In this document: positions 7,287 through 16,102 of the stretch, piece after piece
Layout: every line of letters begins with the position of its first letter
Numbering within the stretch: position 1 is the first letter of the stretch
Source: CAVQBJ01 sp963819075
Lineage (GTDB): Bacteria; Actinomycetota; Thermoleophilia; Solirubrobacterales; Solirubrobacteraceae
Direction: 5' to 3'
NCBI GenBank assembly: GCA_963819075.1
Contig: CAWFUP010000001.1
Span: 1,054,001 to 1,118,000 of the forward strand
Length of the DNA stretch: 64,000 bases
The notes under the pieces: model-generated
What the model was told of the DNA's origin: nothing
Database searches by the model: none
The model's input: only the letters and a program-made list of their open reading frames with translations
Program-made: the position numbers and the translations under genes

Positions 7287-8402
7287 ATGGCCGACATGCG
7301 CAATGTGGTCTGGATTGACCTGCCCAATGCCACGCCCGAGGAGGCGGAGGCCCAGAAGGCGTTCGCGCAGCGCGTCGCCGCGCTGATGTTCGTCATCGGT
7401 GCGGTGTTGCTCCTGTGCGCGGCCGTCGTGCCCAAGCCGGACACGAGCGATCGGCCCTGGGACGTCGGCGTGGCCGTCGCGATGCTGGCGTGGGGGTTAG
7501 CGTTCCCGTTCGTCCGCCGACCTCCGGTGTGGCTGCTGCAGGCGTCCGCCCTCTACGCGATCACGCTCACGAGCGTCCTGTGTGGGGCCGCCCGCCCGAT
7601 CGGCGCCTGCCCGTTCTTCTACCTGTGGCCGGTCGCCTCGGTCGCCTACTCGTTCTCGCGCCGCGCGCTGGCGGTGGCCATCGCCTGGATGGCCCTCACG
7701 CTCGCGATCGCGCTCGGCTTCTTCGCCGTCGACCAGATCAAGATGATCATGTACACCTCGACCGTCGCCTGCGTTGGCTTCGTCGGGATCATGGTCGCCG
7801 TGCTGCGCACCCGTGGGCTCGCGCTCCTGCACCAGCTCGAGCGCGCGTCGACGACCGACCCGCTCACCGGCGTGCTCAACCGCCGTGCCTTCAACATCGC
7901 GTTCGAGCGTGAGTTCGAGCGCGCGCTCGAGACGAGCATGCCGCTGAGTGTGGTCGTCTTCGACCTCGACCATTTCAAGGCGCTCAACGACCAGCTCGGC
8001 CACGCCGCCGGAGACGCCGCGCTGTGCGACTTCGCGGCCGTGCTGCAGGACGAGTGTCGTGCCGGTGACGTTGTCGCCCGCCTTGGCGGCGAGGAGTTCG
8101 CGACGGTGCTGTTCAACGTCGCGGCCGACGAGGCGCAGCGCTTCGCCGAGCGCGTCGGCGGGCGCCTGCGGACCGAGACGGTCAGCAGCGGCGCCCGCCT
8201 CAGCGTCAGCGCGGGCGTCGCGGCGGTCGGCGACGGACGGCGCGCCGCCCCCGACGAGCTGCTGCGGCTCGCCGACAAGGCGCTGTACGCAGCCAAGGAC
8301 GGGGGGCGCGACCGCGTCGGGCGCTGGGACGGCGAGGTCGTGCTCGGAGCCCCGGGACGCGAGCGCGCGCCGCTCGGGCTCGCCCTGCGCGCAACGGCCT
8401 GA
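7287..8402 (+). CDS. Membrane diguanylate cyclase (GGDEF)
   Basis: 371 residues. About six membrane helices (residues 28-175, with no large sensor loop) precede a GGDEF domain beginning STTDPLTGVLNRRAF (188-202). The active site reads GGEEF (267-271), so synthesis of c-di-GMP from two GTP is expected. RAGD (258-261), exactly five residues before it, is an intact inhibitory I-site for product feedback. The membrane part looks like an MHYT/MASE-type sensor without a named signal. It is divergent from the metal importer. Confidence 0.93.
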   Translation: MADMRNVVWIDLPNATPEEAEAQKAFAQRVAALMFVIGAVLLLCAAVVPKPDTSDRPWDVGVAVAMLAWGLAFPFVRRPPVWLLQASALYAITLTSVLCGAARPIGACPFFYLWPVASVAYSFSRRALAVAIAWMALTLAIALGFFAVDQIKMIMYTSTVACVGFVGIMVAVLRTRGLALLHQLERASTTDPLTGVLNRRAFNIAFEREFERALETSMPLSVVVFDLDHFKALNDQLGHAAGDAALCDFAAVLQDECRAGDVVARLGGEEFATVLFNVAADEAQRFAERVGGRLRTETVSSGARLSVSAGVAAVGDGRRAAPDELLRLADKALYAAKDGGRDRVGRWDGEVVLGAPGRERAPLGLALRATA

Positions 8403-8478
8403 CGCGCCCTGCGTCAGCGTCGGCGCCGTTGTCCTCAGCTCGACCGGCGGCGGCAGCACGACGATCGCAGCGGGTCGA

Positions 8479-8504
8479 GCCGCGGTGCGCGCGGCGCCCT
8501 TTTT
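8479..8504 (+). terminator. Intrinsic terminator after the GGDEF gene
   Basis: GCCGCG (8479-8484), a 5-nt loop and CGCGGC (8490-8495), then GCCC and a run of five T (8500-8504), 77 bp past the GGDEF stop. Confidence 0.6.
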
Positions 8505-8545
8505 CATATCGATGAGCCTCGGGGTGGCCGGCGAGGTGCGCCGCG

Positions 8546-9091
8546 TCAGTTGACCGAGGGGTCGAGCGGCATCGTCGCGAGCAGGGCGAAGCGACCGCCC
8601 TTGCGCGTGAGCACCGTGCTCCAGAGCGACTCCGGCTCGTCGCTGAACACGTCCTCGGGTCGCGCCGGCTCGAGGATCCAATCGCCGGTGCTCAGCTCCC
8701 CGTCGAGCTGACCCGGACCCCAGCCGGCGTAGCCGGCGAACACCCGGCCGCGCTCGGTGACCTCCGCGAGCTCGCCGATGTCGGCGTGGGCCGCGGGGAA
8801 GCCGATGCGCCCGAGCACGAGCATCCCGGCGTCCTCGGGCTCGATGAACTCGAGCAGGAAGACGACCGAGGTGGTGGCGACCGGCCCTCCGACGAACACC
8901 GCGTCATCGACATCGAGAGCGGGGAAGAGCGCCGGCACCGCCTCGCCGACGGTCAGCTCGGCGGGCCGGTTCAGCACGACCCCCATCGCTCCCTCCTCGG
9001 TGTGCTCGCTCACGAGCACGACGGCGCGGGCGAAGTTCGGATCGCCGAGCTGGGGGCCGGCGATGAGGAGCTGTCCACGCAGGGAGTCCAT
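8546..9091 (-). CDS. YqgE/AlgH (UPF0301) family protein
   Basis: 181 residues from ATG 9091 (MDSLRGQLLIAGPQL is the family's usual beginning; an ATG 15 bases earlier is less likely). Conserved stretches are LGDPNFARAVVLVSEHTEEGAMGVVLNRP, VFVGGPV and GYAGWGPGQLDGEL. The family has no firm biochemical role; in Pseudomonas it is linked to alginate regulation. Convergent with the GGDEF gene, divergent from the cupin. Confidence 0.92.
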   Translation of the reverse strand: MDSLRGQLLIAGPQLGDPNFARAVVLVSEHTEEGAMGVVLNRPAELTVGEAVPALFPALDVDDAVFVGGPVATTSVVFLLEFIEPEDAGMLVLGRIGFPAAHADIGELAEVTERGRVFAGYAGWGPGQLDGELSTGDWILEPARPEDVFSDEPESLWSTVLTRKGGRFALLATMPLDPSVN

Positions 9092-9144
9092 GGTCCGGCC
9101 GCCCATTCTCGCGCATGTGGGCCGCGCCTCGTTACGCTGCCCGC

Positions 9145-9516
9145 GTGAGCGATGCGCCGCCGCACCTCGACGAGCTGCCGTCCTTCCAGACGCTCGACGG
9201 CTCGCTCATCCGCGAGCTCGCCGGTCCGGCCTGGACGCCGGCGCGGCATCAGAGCCTGGCCGAGGCCACGGTCCCGCCCGGCGCGCAGACGGCCGAGCAC
9301 TACCACGTGCAATCGGAGGAGATCTACTACTTCGTCGCCGGCAGCGGGCGCATGCGTCTCGGCGAGCGCACCTTCGACGTGCGCGCCGGCCACTGCGTCG
9401 TCATCTCGCCCGGCACGCGGCACAAGCTGTTCAACGACGCCGACGAGGCGCTCGTCCTGCTGTGCTGCTGTGCCCCCGCCTACGCCGACGAGGACACGGT
9501 CGTCACCGAGCGCTGA
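9145..9516 (+). CDS. Single-domain cupin
   Basis: 123 residues from GTG 9145. Cupin motif 1 is EHYHVQSEEIYYFVAGSG and motif 2 PGTRHKLFN, so the His/Glu/His metal set is intact. Resembles mannose-6-phosphate isomerase-like cupins; substrate unknown. Its last 14 bases overlap the end of the convergent nucleotidyltransferase-like gene. The C-terminus has three adjacent Cys (LLCCCAP). Confidence 0.85.
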   Translation: MSDAPPHLDELPSFQTLDGSLIRELAGPAWTPARHQSLAEATVPPGAQTAEHYHVQSEEIYYFVAGSGRMRLGERTFDVRAGHCVVISPGTRHKLFNDADEALVLLCCCAPAYADEDTVVTER

Positions 9517-10030
9517 CCGCGGAGCGCTCGAGCGCCGCGCGCAGGGCCGGCAGCAGCGTCGCGTCCCGCGGCCCCTGGCGCATCTCGGCGATGCGTAGCA
9601 GGTCTGCGGGGGACGCGACCTCGGCCTCGACCTCGGCGCTGAGCGTCATGCGGCGCGCGTTCTCGAAGAGGTCGAGGTGCCCGGCGGTCGCCGGTGGCTC
9701 GAAGTCGATGTCGAGTGCGCCGAAGTCGCCGTACAGGCGCCAGTGGCCGAGCGCGCGCAGCCCGGTGGCGGTGAGCGCGGGTCCGGGGGCGGCGTCGGCG
9801 CCGCGCCCGCGGGCATGGATCGAGCGCAGGGCGCGCGCGAGCCGGTCGAGGTTGCGCTGGAAGCGGGCCGGGACGACGACGACGGTCGGCTCGCCCTCGG
9901 GGCAGCCGTGCAGTGCGGCGGCGAGATCGCCGATGAGCACGTATTCGACGCGCTGCTCGTTGAGTCGATGCAGCAGCGACAGCGTGTTCGCCGGCAGCGC
10001 GTGCGGCGAGGGGGTGGAGGCGGTGGTCAT
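9503..10030 (-). CDS. Nucleotidyltransferase-fold protein (AbiEii/DUF-like)
   Basis: 175 residues. LIGDLAAALHG near residue 37-47 and LDIDFEP near 111 follow the layout of minimal nucleotidyltransferases (G-[GD]-x-A-x-x-x-H-G, later an acidic beta strand), as in AbiEii-type toxins and DUF6036 proteins. The first strand lacks the usual DxD pair, so catalysis is doubtful. No partner antitoxin gene is adjacent. Convergent overlap with the cupin gene. Confidence 0.6.
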   Translation of the reverse strand: MTTASTPSPHALPANTLSLLHRLNEQRVEYVLIGDLAAALHGCPEGEPTVVVVPARFQRNLDRLARALRSIHARGRGADAAPGPALTATGLRALGHWRLYGDFGALDIDFEPPATAGHLDLFENARRMTLSAEVEAEVASPADLLRIAEMRQGPRDATLLPALRAALERSAVSAR

Positions 10031-10127
10031 GGGGCCGGACTTCGCGCGCCGCGCGCGGTCTCCTCCCTGTGCATACTTCTGCGCGCGTAGCTGCTGACGA
10101 GCGCCGAGGACGACAGGAGGCGGTGGG

Positions 10128-11537
10128 ATGGCCAGCGTGGGTGAGCAGAGCTTCGATGTCGTAGTACTGGGAGCCGGACCGGCCGGCGAGGTCGCCGCCG
10201 GGCGGCTTGCCGAGGCCGGGCAGCGCGTCGTGCTCGTCGAGTCCGATCTCGTCGGGGGCGAGTGCTCCTACTACGCGTGCATGCCGTCGAAGGCGCTGCT
10301 GCGGCCCTTCCAGCTGCTCGACGAGGCGCGGCGCGTACCGGGCGTGCGCGAGGCGGTCACCGGTGAGCTCGACGCGGACGTCGTTCTGCGCCGCCGCGAC
10401 GAGGTCGTGCACGACCTGACCGATGACTCGCACCTGCCGTGGGTGGAGAGCCGCGGCATCACACTCGTGCGCGGACACGCGCGGCTCGACGGGGAGCGTC
10501 GTGTGCGCGTGTCTCGTGCTGACGGCGAGGAGGGGCCGACGCTGAGCGCCGAGCGGGCCGTCATCGTCGCCACCGGCAGCGGGGCGGCGCTACCGCCGAT
10601 CCCCGGGCTCGCCGACGCGCGACCGTGGAACAACCGCGAGGCGACGACCGCCAAGCAGGTGCCCGACTCGTTGCTCGTGCTCGGGGGCGGCGTAGTCGGG
10701 GTCGAGCTCGGGCAGGCGTGGAGCTCGCTCGGGACGCGCGTGACGGTCGTCGAGGCGCTCCCGCGGCTGCTGTCGCGCGAGGAGCCGTTCGCCAGCGAGC
10801 AGGTGGCCGACGCGCTGCGCGCGCGCGGCGTCGACGTTCGCATCGGCGTGAAGGCGGTGCGCGCCGGGCGCGATGGCGACGGTGGGGCGTTCCTGGAGCT
10901 CGAGGACGGCGACACGGTGCGCGGCAGCGAGCTGCTGGTGTGCGTCGGGCGCCGCCCGCATAGCAAGGACATCGGCCTGGAGACGGTCGGCCTGCCGCCG
11001 GGGAAGGTGATCGAGGTCGACGAGCAGCTGCGCGTGCCCGGCCGCGACTGGCTGTTCGCGATCGGCGACGTCAACGGGCGGGCGCTGCTCACGCACATGG
11101 GCAAGTACCAGGCCTACGTCGTCAGCGAGGTGATCCTCGGGCGCGACGCGCGGCTGCACACCGACGGGCCAGAGGTGCCCCGCGTGGTGTTCACCGAGCC
11201 GCAGGTCGCGGCCGTGGGCCTCACGCTGGCCGACGCGCTGGCGGAGGGGATCCGCGCGCGCGCGATCGACTATCCGACCGGAGGCACCGCCGGCGCGAGC
11301 TTCGTGGGGAAGGGGGCGGAGGGCACGAGTCGCCTTGTCATCGACGAGGACGTCGGCGTCGTGGTCGGCGCCACCTTCACGGGCGTCGACGTCGCCGAGT
11401 GGCTGCACGCGGCCACGATCGCGATCGTGGGCGAGGTGCCGCTCACGCGCCTGCGCCACGCGGTCCCGGCGTTCCCGACGCGCAGCGAGGTTTGGCTGCG
11501 GTTGCAGGAGGCCTACGAGGCGGAGGCGGGGGGGTAG
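10128..11537 (+). CDS. FAD-dependent pyridine nucleotide-disulfide oxidoreductase
   Basis: 469 residues, the usual length of lipoamide dehydrogenase/mercuric reductase-type enzymes. FAD-binding VVVLGAGPAGEVAAGRLAEAG at the N-terminus, NAD(P)-binding LVLGGGVVGVELGQAWSSLG near 185, a second FAD motif AIGDVNG near 310 and a C-terminal dimerisation domain. The redox disulfide lies in GGECSYYACMPSKALLRP: CxxxxC is kept, but the intervening residues are SYYA instead of LNVG. The C-terminal HPT His-Glu pair typical of lipoamide dehydrogenase is replaced (RHAVPAFPTRSE keeps HxxPxxPTxxE). No 2-oxo acid dehydrogenase genes are nearby, so the substrate is open. Confidence 0.88.
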   Translation: MASVGEQSFDVVVLGAGPAGEVAAGRLAEAGQRVVLVESDLVGGECSYYACMPSKALLRPFQLLDEARRVPGVREAVTGELDADVVLRRRDEVVHDLTDDSHLPWVESRGITLVRGHARLDGERRVRVSRADGEEGPTLSAERAVIVATGSGAALPPIPGLADARPWNNREATTAKQVPDSLLVLGGGVVGVELGQAWSSLGTRVTVVEALPRLLSREEPFASEQVADALRARGVDVRIGVKAVRAGRDGDGGAFLELEDGDTVRGSELLVCVGRRPHSKDIGLETVGLPPGKVIEVDEQLRVPGRDWLFAIGDVNGRALLTHMGKYQAYVVSEVILGRDARLHTDGPEVPRVVFTEPQVAAVGLTLADALAEGIRARAIDYPTGGTAGASFVGKGAEGTSRLVIDEDVGVVVGATFTGVDVAEWLHAATIAIVGEVPLTRLRHAVPAFPTRSEVWLRLQEAYEAEAGG

Positions 11538-11562
11538 GACAGCGGCGTCGTCGCCGCTGCGG

Positions 11563-13077
11563 CTACCCCGCGACGTAGATGTCGAGCGTGCCGTGGAGCG
11601 ACTGCGACATGTAGTCGCCCTCCGGCTCGATCACGTGCCCGTCGACGACGATCGGGCTGTTCCAGTGCCCCGAGCCGCTCGGCAGCGTCGCGATGGGGTG
11701 CGGCGAGCTTGGCCGGTACACCTTGATCCCGCCGTCCTGCATGTCGTACACGTACAGCAGGCCGCCGGCCAGCACGGGGCTCGTCCCCGGGAAGTTGTTG
11801 CTCCACGCGGCACGCAGCCGCCCGCCGCTCAGCAGGTAGGCCGTCGTGCCGCTCGCGTCGGCGACGACCACCGTCGAGGTCGAGCTCGACTGCAGCACCG
11901 CGGGTGCGCTGAACAGCTGGGCGCCGCCGGGCGTCGGGAGCTCCTGAGCCTCGCCGCCGAGATGGCGGCCGGCGCCGGGCGCGCGGCCGTCGAGCGCGTC
12001 GACGTGGAGCAGACGCAGGATCCCGTCCTTGCCGCCCTGCAACACGTAGGCGCTGCTGACCAGCGCGGGCGACGTCGAGCCGAGGTCGGTGTCGCTCGTG
12101 TTCAGCTCCGCCTCGTCCTTCGGTGTGTAGACCTGACGGACCTGCAGCGACGGGAACGTCAGCTCGATGACGCTGTCGCCGAAGTTGGTCGTCCCGTTGT
12201 ACGGCGCGTTGCCCGTGGCCACGAGCAGGTCCCCGTCCGGCTCCACGATCGCGCCCGGGCGGCCGAAGATCGCCGAGTCGCTCGCGTTGCAGGTCGAGGC
12301 GTGCAGGATGCCGCGACGGTTCGCGCACAGCGAGTTCCAGACCGCCACGACGTGCCCGCTCGCGCGATCGATGAGCGCAACGTGGCCGACGTATGGCGGC
12401 GTGTCTCCGTAGTAGCCGCCGGTCGTGACGACGAGGTCGGGGCCATCGAAGTTCAGCGCCGCCGCGAGCTTCTCGTGCGTCGGGTCGTAGGTGACCGACG
12501 CCGGCCAGCCGGCGGCGAGCTGCCCGCTGCTGACCGAGAGCTTGTAGACCTTGCCGTTCGAGGCCGTCGCGTAGACGAACTGGCCGCTCGGATCGATAGC
12601 CGGGGTCGCCGTCGTCACCTGCGCACTGCCGGCCCAACTCGAGAATCCGGGCGGGGTGTAGGTCCACAGGATCGCGCCGCTGTCCGCGTCCACGGCGAGC
12701 GTGCGGCCGTAGGTCGTCGTGACGAACGCGACGTTGTGGGTCCCGCCGCCCACGCTCGCCTGGTGCAGGTAGACGGCGGCGGAGTCGACCGTGCCCGGCA
12801 GCGACACGCGCAGGTGGCGCAGGTGAGCGACGTTGGCGGTGGTGATGCCGGTCGACTCGGTCGTCGTGCCGTAACGCTGCGGCGTGAGGCCGAACAGCGG
12901 CCAGTTCTGCAGCGCGCCGGCCTGCGCTGAGGTGGCCGATACGGGGGCGAGCGCGATCGATCTGGCGAGCGAGGACGTCGAGAACGCCGGCGCCGAGGAT
13001 CCGCATGCGGCGAGCAGCGCGGTACCCGCGGCGAGCGCTGCGAGGAGCAGCACGGGGAGGCGCAGCCGGCTCGTCAT
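11563..13077 (-). CDS. Beta-propeller (PQQ-like) lipoprotein
   Basis: 504 residues from ATG 13077. A lipobox LLAACGS ends the signal peptide, so the protein should be anchored on the outer face of the membrane. The rest is a run of propeller blades with PQQ-like repeats (GRTLAVDADSGAILWTYTPPG, GHVALIDRASGHVVAVWNSL, GGLLYVYDMQDGGIKVYRP). No PQQ-dehydrogenase catalytic residues are evident; it may be a binding scaffold. The region upstream carries PHO-like repeats that point the other way. Confidence 0.8.
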   Translation of the reverse strand: MTSRLRLPVLLLAALAAGTALLAACGSSAPAFSTSSLARSIALAPVSATSAQAGALQNWPLFGLTPQRYGTTTESTGITTANVAHLRHLRVSLPGTVDSAAVYLHQASVGGGTHNVAFVTTTYGRTLAVDADSGAILWTYTPPGFSSWAGSAQVTTATPAIDPSGQFVYATASNGKVYKLSVSSGQLAAGWPASVTYDPTHEKLAAALNFDGPDLVVTTGGYYGDTPPYVGHVALIDRASGHVVAVWNSLCANRRGILHASTCNASDSAIFGRPGAIVEPDGDLLVATGNAPYNGTTNFGDSVIELTFPSLQVRQVYTPKDEAELNTSDTDLGSTSPALVSSAYVLQGGKDGILRLLHVDALDGRAPGAGRHLGGEAQELPTPGGAQLFSAPAVLQSSSTSTVVVADASGTTAYLLSGGRLRAAWSNNFPGTSPVLAGGLLYVYDMQDGGIKVYRPSSPHPIATLPSGSGHWNSPIVVDGHVIEPEGDYMSQSLHGTLDIYVAG

Positions 13078-13110
13078 GGCCCAGTTGTAACGCATACCGG
13101 AGCCGAGCCC

Positions 13111-13154
13111 CGTTTACGAAAAGGCCTCAGCGCGGTCACACGGGGGTCACACCG
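13111..13154 (+). promoter_or_regulatory. PHO-box-like 11-bp direct repeats upstream of the peroxiredoxin gene
   Basis: Two adjacent 11-mers, CGGTCACACGG (13133-13143) and GGGTCACACCG (13144-13154), share the TCAC core. A third core, TTAC at 13114, is in phase 22 bp upstream; the unit between is poor. The orientation is toward the peroxiredoxin gene, the same rule as at the pst sites. Confidence 0.55.
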
Positions 13155-13330
13155 TCGCCGCTGGCGTCGGTCAGCATTCCTGCCGGACTCCGGGGATCGA
13201 ACGACTCGGGGACAGGGGAGTGACGTCGAGCGGGTGCTCCGTCATCGCTCGGTCGCCCGGCGCGGAGACAGCCGCCGCCGGGCGACCGCTATTCTCCGCA
13301 TCTCGGCAAGACGATGACTGGAGGCGCGCC

Positions 13331-13804
13331 GTGGCGAAGACCCCGCGAGTCGGCGATCGGGCCCCGGATTTCGAGCTGGGAGGGACCGAAGGGACGTTCC
13401 ACCTGTCCGAGCATCGCGGCGAGCGTGTCGTGCTGCTCTTCTATCCGGGCGACGAGACGCCCGTGTGCACCCGTCAGTTCTGCTCCTATCGCGACGATCG
13501 TGAGCGGCTCGAGGCTCTCGACGCGACGATCGTCGGCATCTCCGGCGGAGATCTCGGCAGCCATCGTGCGTTCATCGCCAAGCACGGGCTGACCGTGCCG
13601 CTGCTCGCCGACACCGACCATGCGGTGGCCGACGCGTACAGCGCGCTGCTGGCGCCGCTGAACATGACGCGGCGAGCCGTGATCATCGTCGACGAGGGTG
13701 GCATCGTGTGCTACCGCCACGACCATCGCCTCGGGCTGGACTATCAGGCCGCGGGCGAGCTCGAGCAGGCGCTCGCGTCGCTGCCCAAGCGCGAGCGGAC
13801 CTGA
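13331..13804 (+). CDS. bcp: Peroxiredoxin, BCP/PrxQ type
   Basis: 157 residues from GTG 13331, preceded by GGAGG at good spacing; the longer in-frame extension has no homology. VGDRAPDFELGGTEG opens the AhpC/TSA fold. Peroxidatic and probable resolving cysteines lie in TPVCTRQFC, five residues apart, as in PrxQ/BCP proteins that use thioredoxin. Reduces hydroperoxides in the cytoplasm. Downstream hairpin at 13826. Upstream 11-bp repeats hint at control by phosphate. Confidence 0.88.
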   Translation: MAKTPRVGDRAPDFELGGTEGTFHLSEHRGERVVLLFYPGDETPVCTRQFCSYRDDRERLEALDATIVGISGGDLGSHRAFIAKHGLTVPLLADTDHAVADAYSALLAPLNMTRRAVIIVDEGGIVCYRHDHRLGLDYQAAGELEQALASLPKRERT

Positions 13805-13825
13805 GTCGCCGCGGCCAGAGACGCG

Positions 13826-13861
13826 ACCGCCGGTGCGGGAGCGCGCTCCCACACCGGCGGT
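13826..13861. terminator. Long bidirectional hairpin between bcp and pstS1
   Basis: ACCGCCGGTG, C, GGGAGC, loop GC, GCTCCC, A, CACCGGCGGT: 16 paired bases with a single mismatch, lying between convergent stops. Confidence 0.75.
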
Positions 13862-13898
13862 GACGATGAGCGCCTGAAACGCCCTCAGTGAGCCGAAG

Positions 13899-14930
13899 CT
13901 AGTGGATCTGCTTCAGCGTGTTCTCGTCGGCGTTGAAGATGGCCTTCGGGATCGGCTGGAAGTCGAGTGCCGGACCGGCCGTCTGTCCCGTCGTGATCAC
14001 GTAGTTGATGAACGATGTCAGCGTGGAGGCGTTGCCGCCCGCGCTGACGGGCACGAGCGCGTACGTGTACGTGCACAGCGGGTACGCGGTCTTGAACTTC
14101 TTCGGGGGGTTGACGATGTGCATCTCGTTGTTGGCCGGGACCGTGGGGAACGCGCCCGCCGCCGCGGCGATGTTCGACAGGTTCGGGTAGATGAACTTGC
14201 CGGCCGCGTTCTGCAGCGCCGCCACGTTCAGTCCGTTGCCCGCGATGTACGACGCGGCGACGTAGCCGACCGAGCCGTTCGTCGAGGTGATGACGGCCGC
14301 CACGCCGGAGTTGCCGTTACCGCCCGTACCGAGCGGGAAGCTCACCGCCGTGGCATTGCCGACCTTGCTCGCGAACGTCGGGTCGACGCGCGACATCAGG
14401 TCCGTGAACGCATACGTGTCGCCCGATCCATCACTGCGGTAGACCGGAGTGATCGCCAGGTTGGGCAGGGCCACCCCCTTGTTGAGCTTCTTGATCTGCG
14501 GGGCATCCCAGTTGGTGATCTGGCCGAGATAGATCTCGGCCACGACGACCGGTGAGAGGTTGAGCCGGCTCACGCCGTTGATGTGAAACGCCATTCCGGT
14601 CGCCGTCAACGCCCACGGGAGCTGCACACAGCCGTTGCACGCGGATGCCTGGGTCGGGGTGAGCGGAGCGTCCGAGGCGCCGAAGTCGACGCTGCGAGCC
14701 GTGATGCTCGAGATGCCCTTGCCCGAACCGACGGAGCCGTAGTTGACCGTGATGCCATCGGCGGACTGAACGCCCGCGGCCCACTGCTTCATGAGCGGCG
14801 CGACGAGCGTCGAGCCGGCCCCGGTGAGCGTGCCTCCGGCCAACGCGGCCGACGGAAGCGCGACCGACGCCACCACCGCCGCCACAGCGATGCCGAGGCC
14901 CAGCTTACTATTGCGCTTGAGATGCGCCAC
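13899..14930 (-). CDS. pstS: Phosphate-binding protein PstS, copy 1
   Basis: 343 residues from GTG 14930, with AGGAGG about 10 bases before it. A Sec signal peptide ends at ALAGG with no lipobox, unlike copy 2. TGAGSTLVAPLMKQWA, GSGKGI, DFGASDAPLT and YRSDGSGDT are the phosphate-binding loops of the PstS family. Transcribed away from pstC1A1B1, with PHO repeats between. As it lacks a lipid anchor it may be released or held by other means in a single-membrane cell. Confidence 0.93.
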   Translation of the reverse strand: MAHLKRNSKLGLGIAVAAVVASVALPSAALAGGTLTGAGSTLVAPLMKQWAAGVQSADGITVNYGSVGSGKGISSITARSVDFGASDAPLTPTQASACNGCVQLPWALTATGMAFHINGVSRLNLSPVVVAEIYLGQITNWDAPQIKKLNKGVALPNLAITPVYRSDGSGDTYAFTDLMSRVDPTFASKVGNATAVSFPLGTGGNGNSGVAAVITSTNGSVGYVAASYIAGNGLNVAALQNAAGKFIYPNLSNIAAAAGAFPTVPANNEMHIVNPPKKFKTAYPLCTYTYALVPVSAGGNASTLTSFINYVITTGQTAGPALDFQPIPKAIFNADENTLKQIH

Positions 14931-15042
14931 TTGGAGTCCTCCTGAGGTTGTGCATTAGTACCCATCGCTTACTGCCGGACACGGAACTGGCGATCGGCGC
15001 GTAAGTTGCGGGCGGCGGGAGGATCTTTTCTTCTGAGCAACA

Positions 15043-15086
15043 CCCGGGTAAACATCCTGTGAGCAAGACGTGATCATCCTGTGAAC
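15043..15086 (-). promoter_or_regulatory. PHO box: four tandem 11-bp repeats, pstS1/pstC1
   Basis: On the minus strand four consecutive 11-mers begin G-x-T-(C/T)-A-C: examples are GTTCACAGGAT (15076-15086) and GCTCACAGGAT (15054-15064); the other two have cores TCAC and TTAC. This matches the direct-repeat PHO box known from Streptomyces PhoP (GTTCACC units of 11). It sits between divergent pstS1 and pstC1, oriented toward pstS1. Confidence 0.85.
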
Positions 15087-15127
15087 GCTTGGAGATCGAG
15101 CGTTCGCTCATCTAGCCTGTCGCCCCG

Positions 15128-16102
15128 ATGAGCACGGTCGCGGTTGTCCCCGATGGGCTCGCCGACCGCCGCGCGCGCGTGCTCGACCGGGCCGGCGATA
15201 TGGTCCTGCGGTCGCTGTGCGCGCTGGCGGCGCTGGTGGCGATTATCGTCATCCTGGCGATCGTCCGCCAGGTGGTCAGCGGGGCCAGCCCGGCCATCTC
15301 GCACTTCGGCCTCGGGTTTGTCGGGCACACGACCTGGAACCCGGTCACCGGGGTGTTCGGGGCCGGGGTGTTCCTGTTCGGCACGGCCGTGACCTCGGCG
15401 ATGGCGCTCGTGATCGCGACCCCGTTGGGGGTCGCGATCGGGCTGTACCTCGCGCTCATGGCTCGCGGCCCGGCCCGAGCGGTGATCGCGCCGCTCGTCG
15501 AGATGCTGGCGGCGATCCCGAGCGTGATCGTCGGGTTCTGGGGGATCATCGTGCTCGCCCCGCTGCTTCAGAAGGTGGAACCGGGACTGCACCAGGGGCT
15601 GGGGTTCCTGCCCATCTTTGGCACGCCGTCCCCGACCGGCACCGGGCTGTTCAACGCCGGGATCATCCTCACGATCATGATCCTCCCGATCATCGCCTCG
15701 ATCAGCCGCGACCTGTTCCTCACGGTGCCGCTCGAGCTCCGGGACGGCGCGGCCGCGCTCGGCGCGACGCCCTGGGAGGTCATTCGCGGCGTCGTGCTGC
15801 CGAGTACCGCCTCGGGCATCGCGAGCGCGTCCATCCTCGGACTTGGGCGCGCGCTCGGCGAGGCGATCGCCGTGGCGCAGGTGATCGGCGCCGCCAGCGC
15901 GATCCACGGCAGCTCGCTGTTCGAGAACGGCGACACGCTGGCCAGCCGCATCGCGCTGCAGTTCGGCAACGACGTATCCGCGCTGCAGACGCCGGCGATG
16001 TTCTACCTGGCCACGATCCTGCTCGTCCTCGCCCTGCTGTCGAACCTCGCCGCCCAGGCGATCGCGCGGCGCTTCGACGTCTCCCGCGTGGGCGGCCGAT
16101 GA
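15128..16102 (+). CDS. pstC: Phosphate ABC permease PstC, copy 1
   Basis: 324 residues, six membrane helices. The BPD-transport EAA region reads [34 protein letters not shown] is typical of PstC. Forms the channel with PstA. Its TGA overlaps the pstA1 ATG in ATGA. An extended outer loop (residues 55-75) is normal for PstC. Confidence 0.94.
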   Translation: MSTVAVVPDGLADRRARVLDRAGDMVLRSLCALAALVAIIVILAIVRQVVSGASPAISHFGLGFVGHTTWNPVTGVFGAGVFLFGTAVTSAMALVIATPLGVAIGLYLALMARGPARAVIAPLVEMLAAIPSVIVGFWGIIVLAPLLQKVEPGLHQGLGFLPIFGTPSPTGTGLFNAGIILTIMILPIIASISRDLFLTVPLELRDGAAALGATPWEVIRGVVLPSTASGIASASILGLGRALGEAIAVAQVIGAASAIHGSSLFENGDTLASRIALQFGNDVSALQTPAMFYLATILLVLALLSNLAAQAIARRFDVSRVGGR

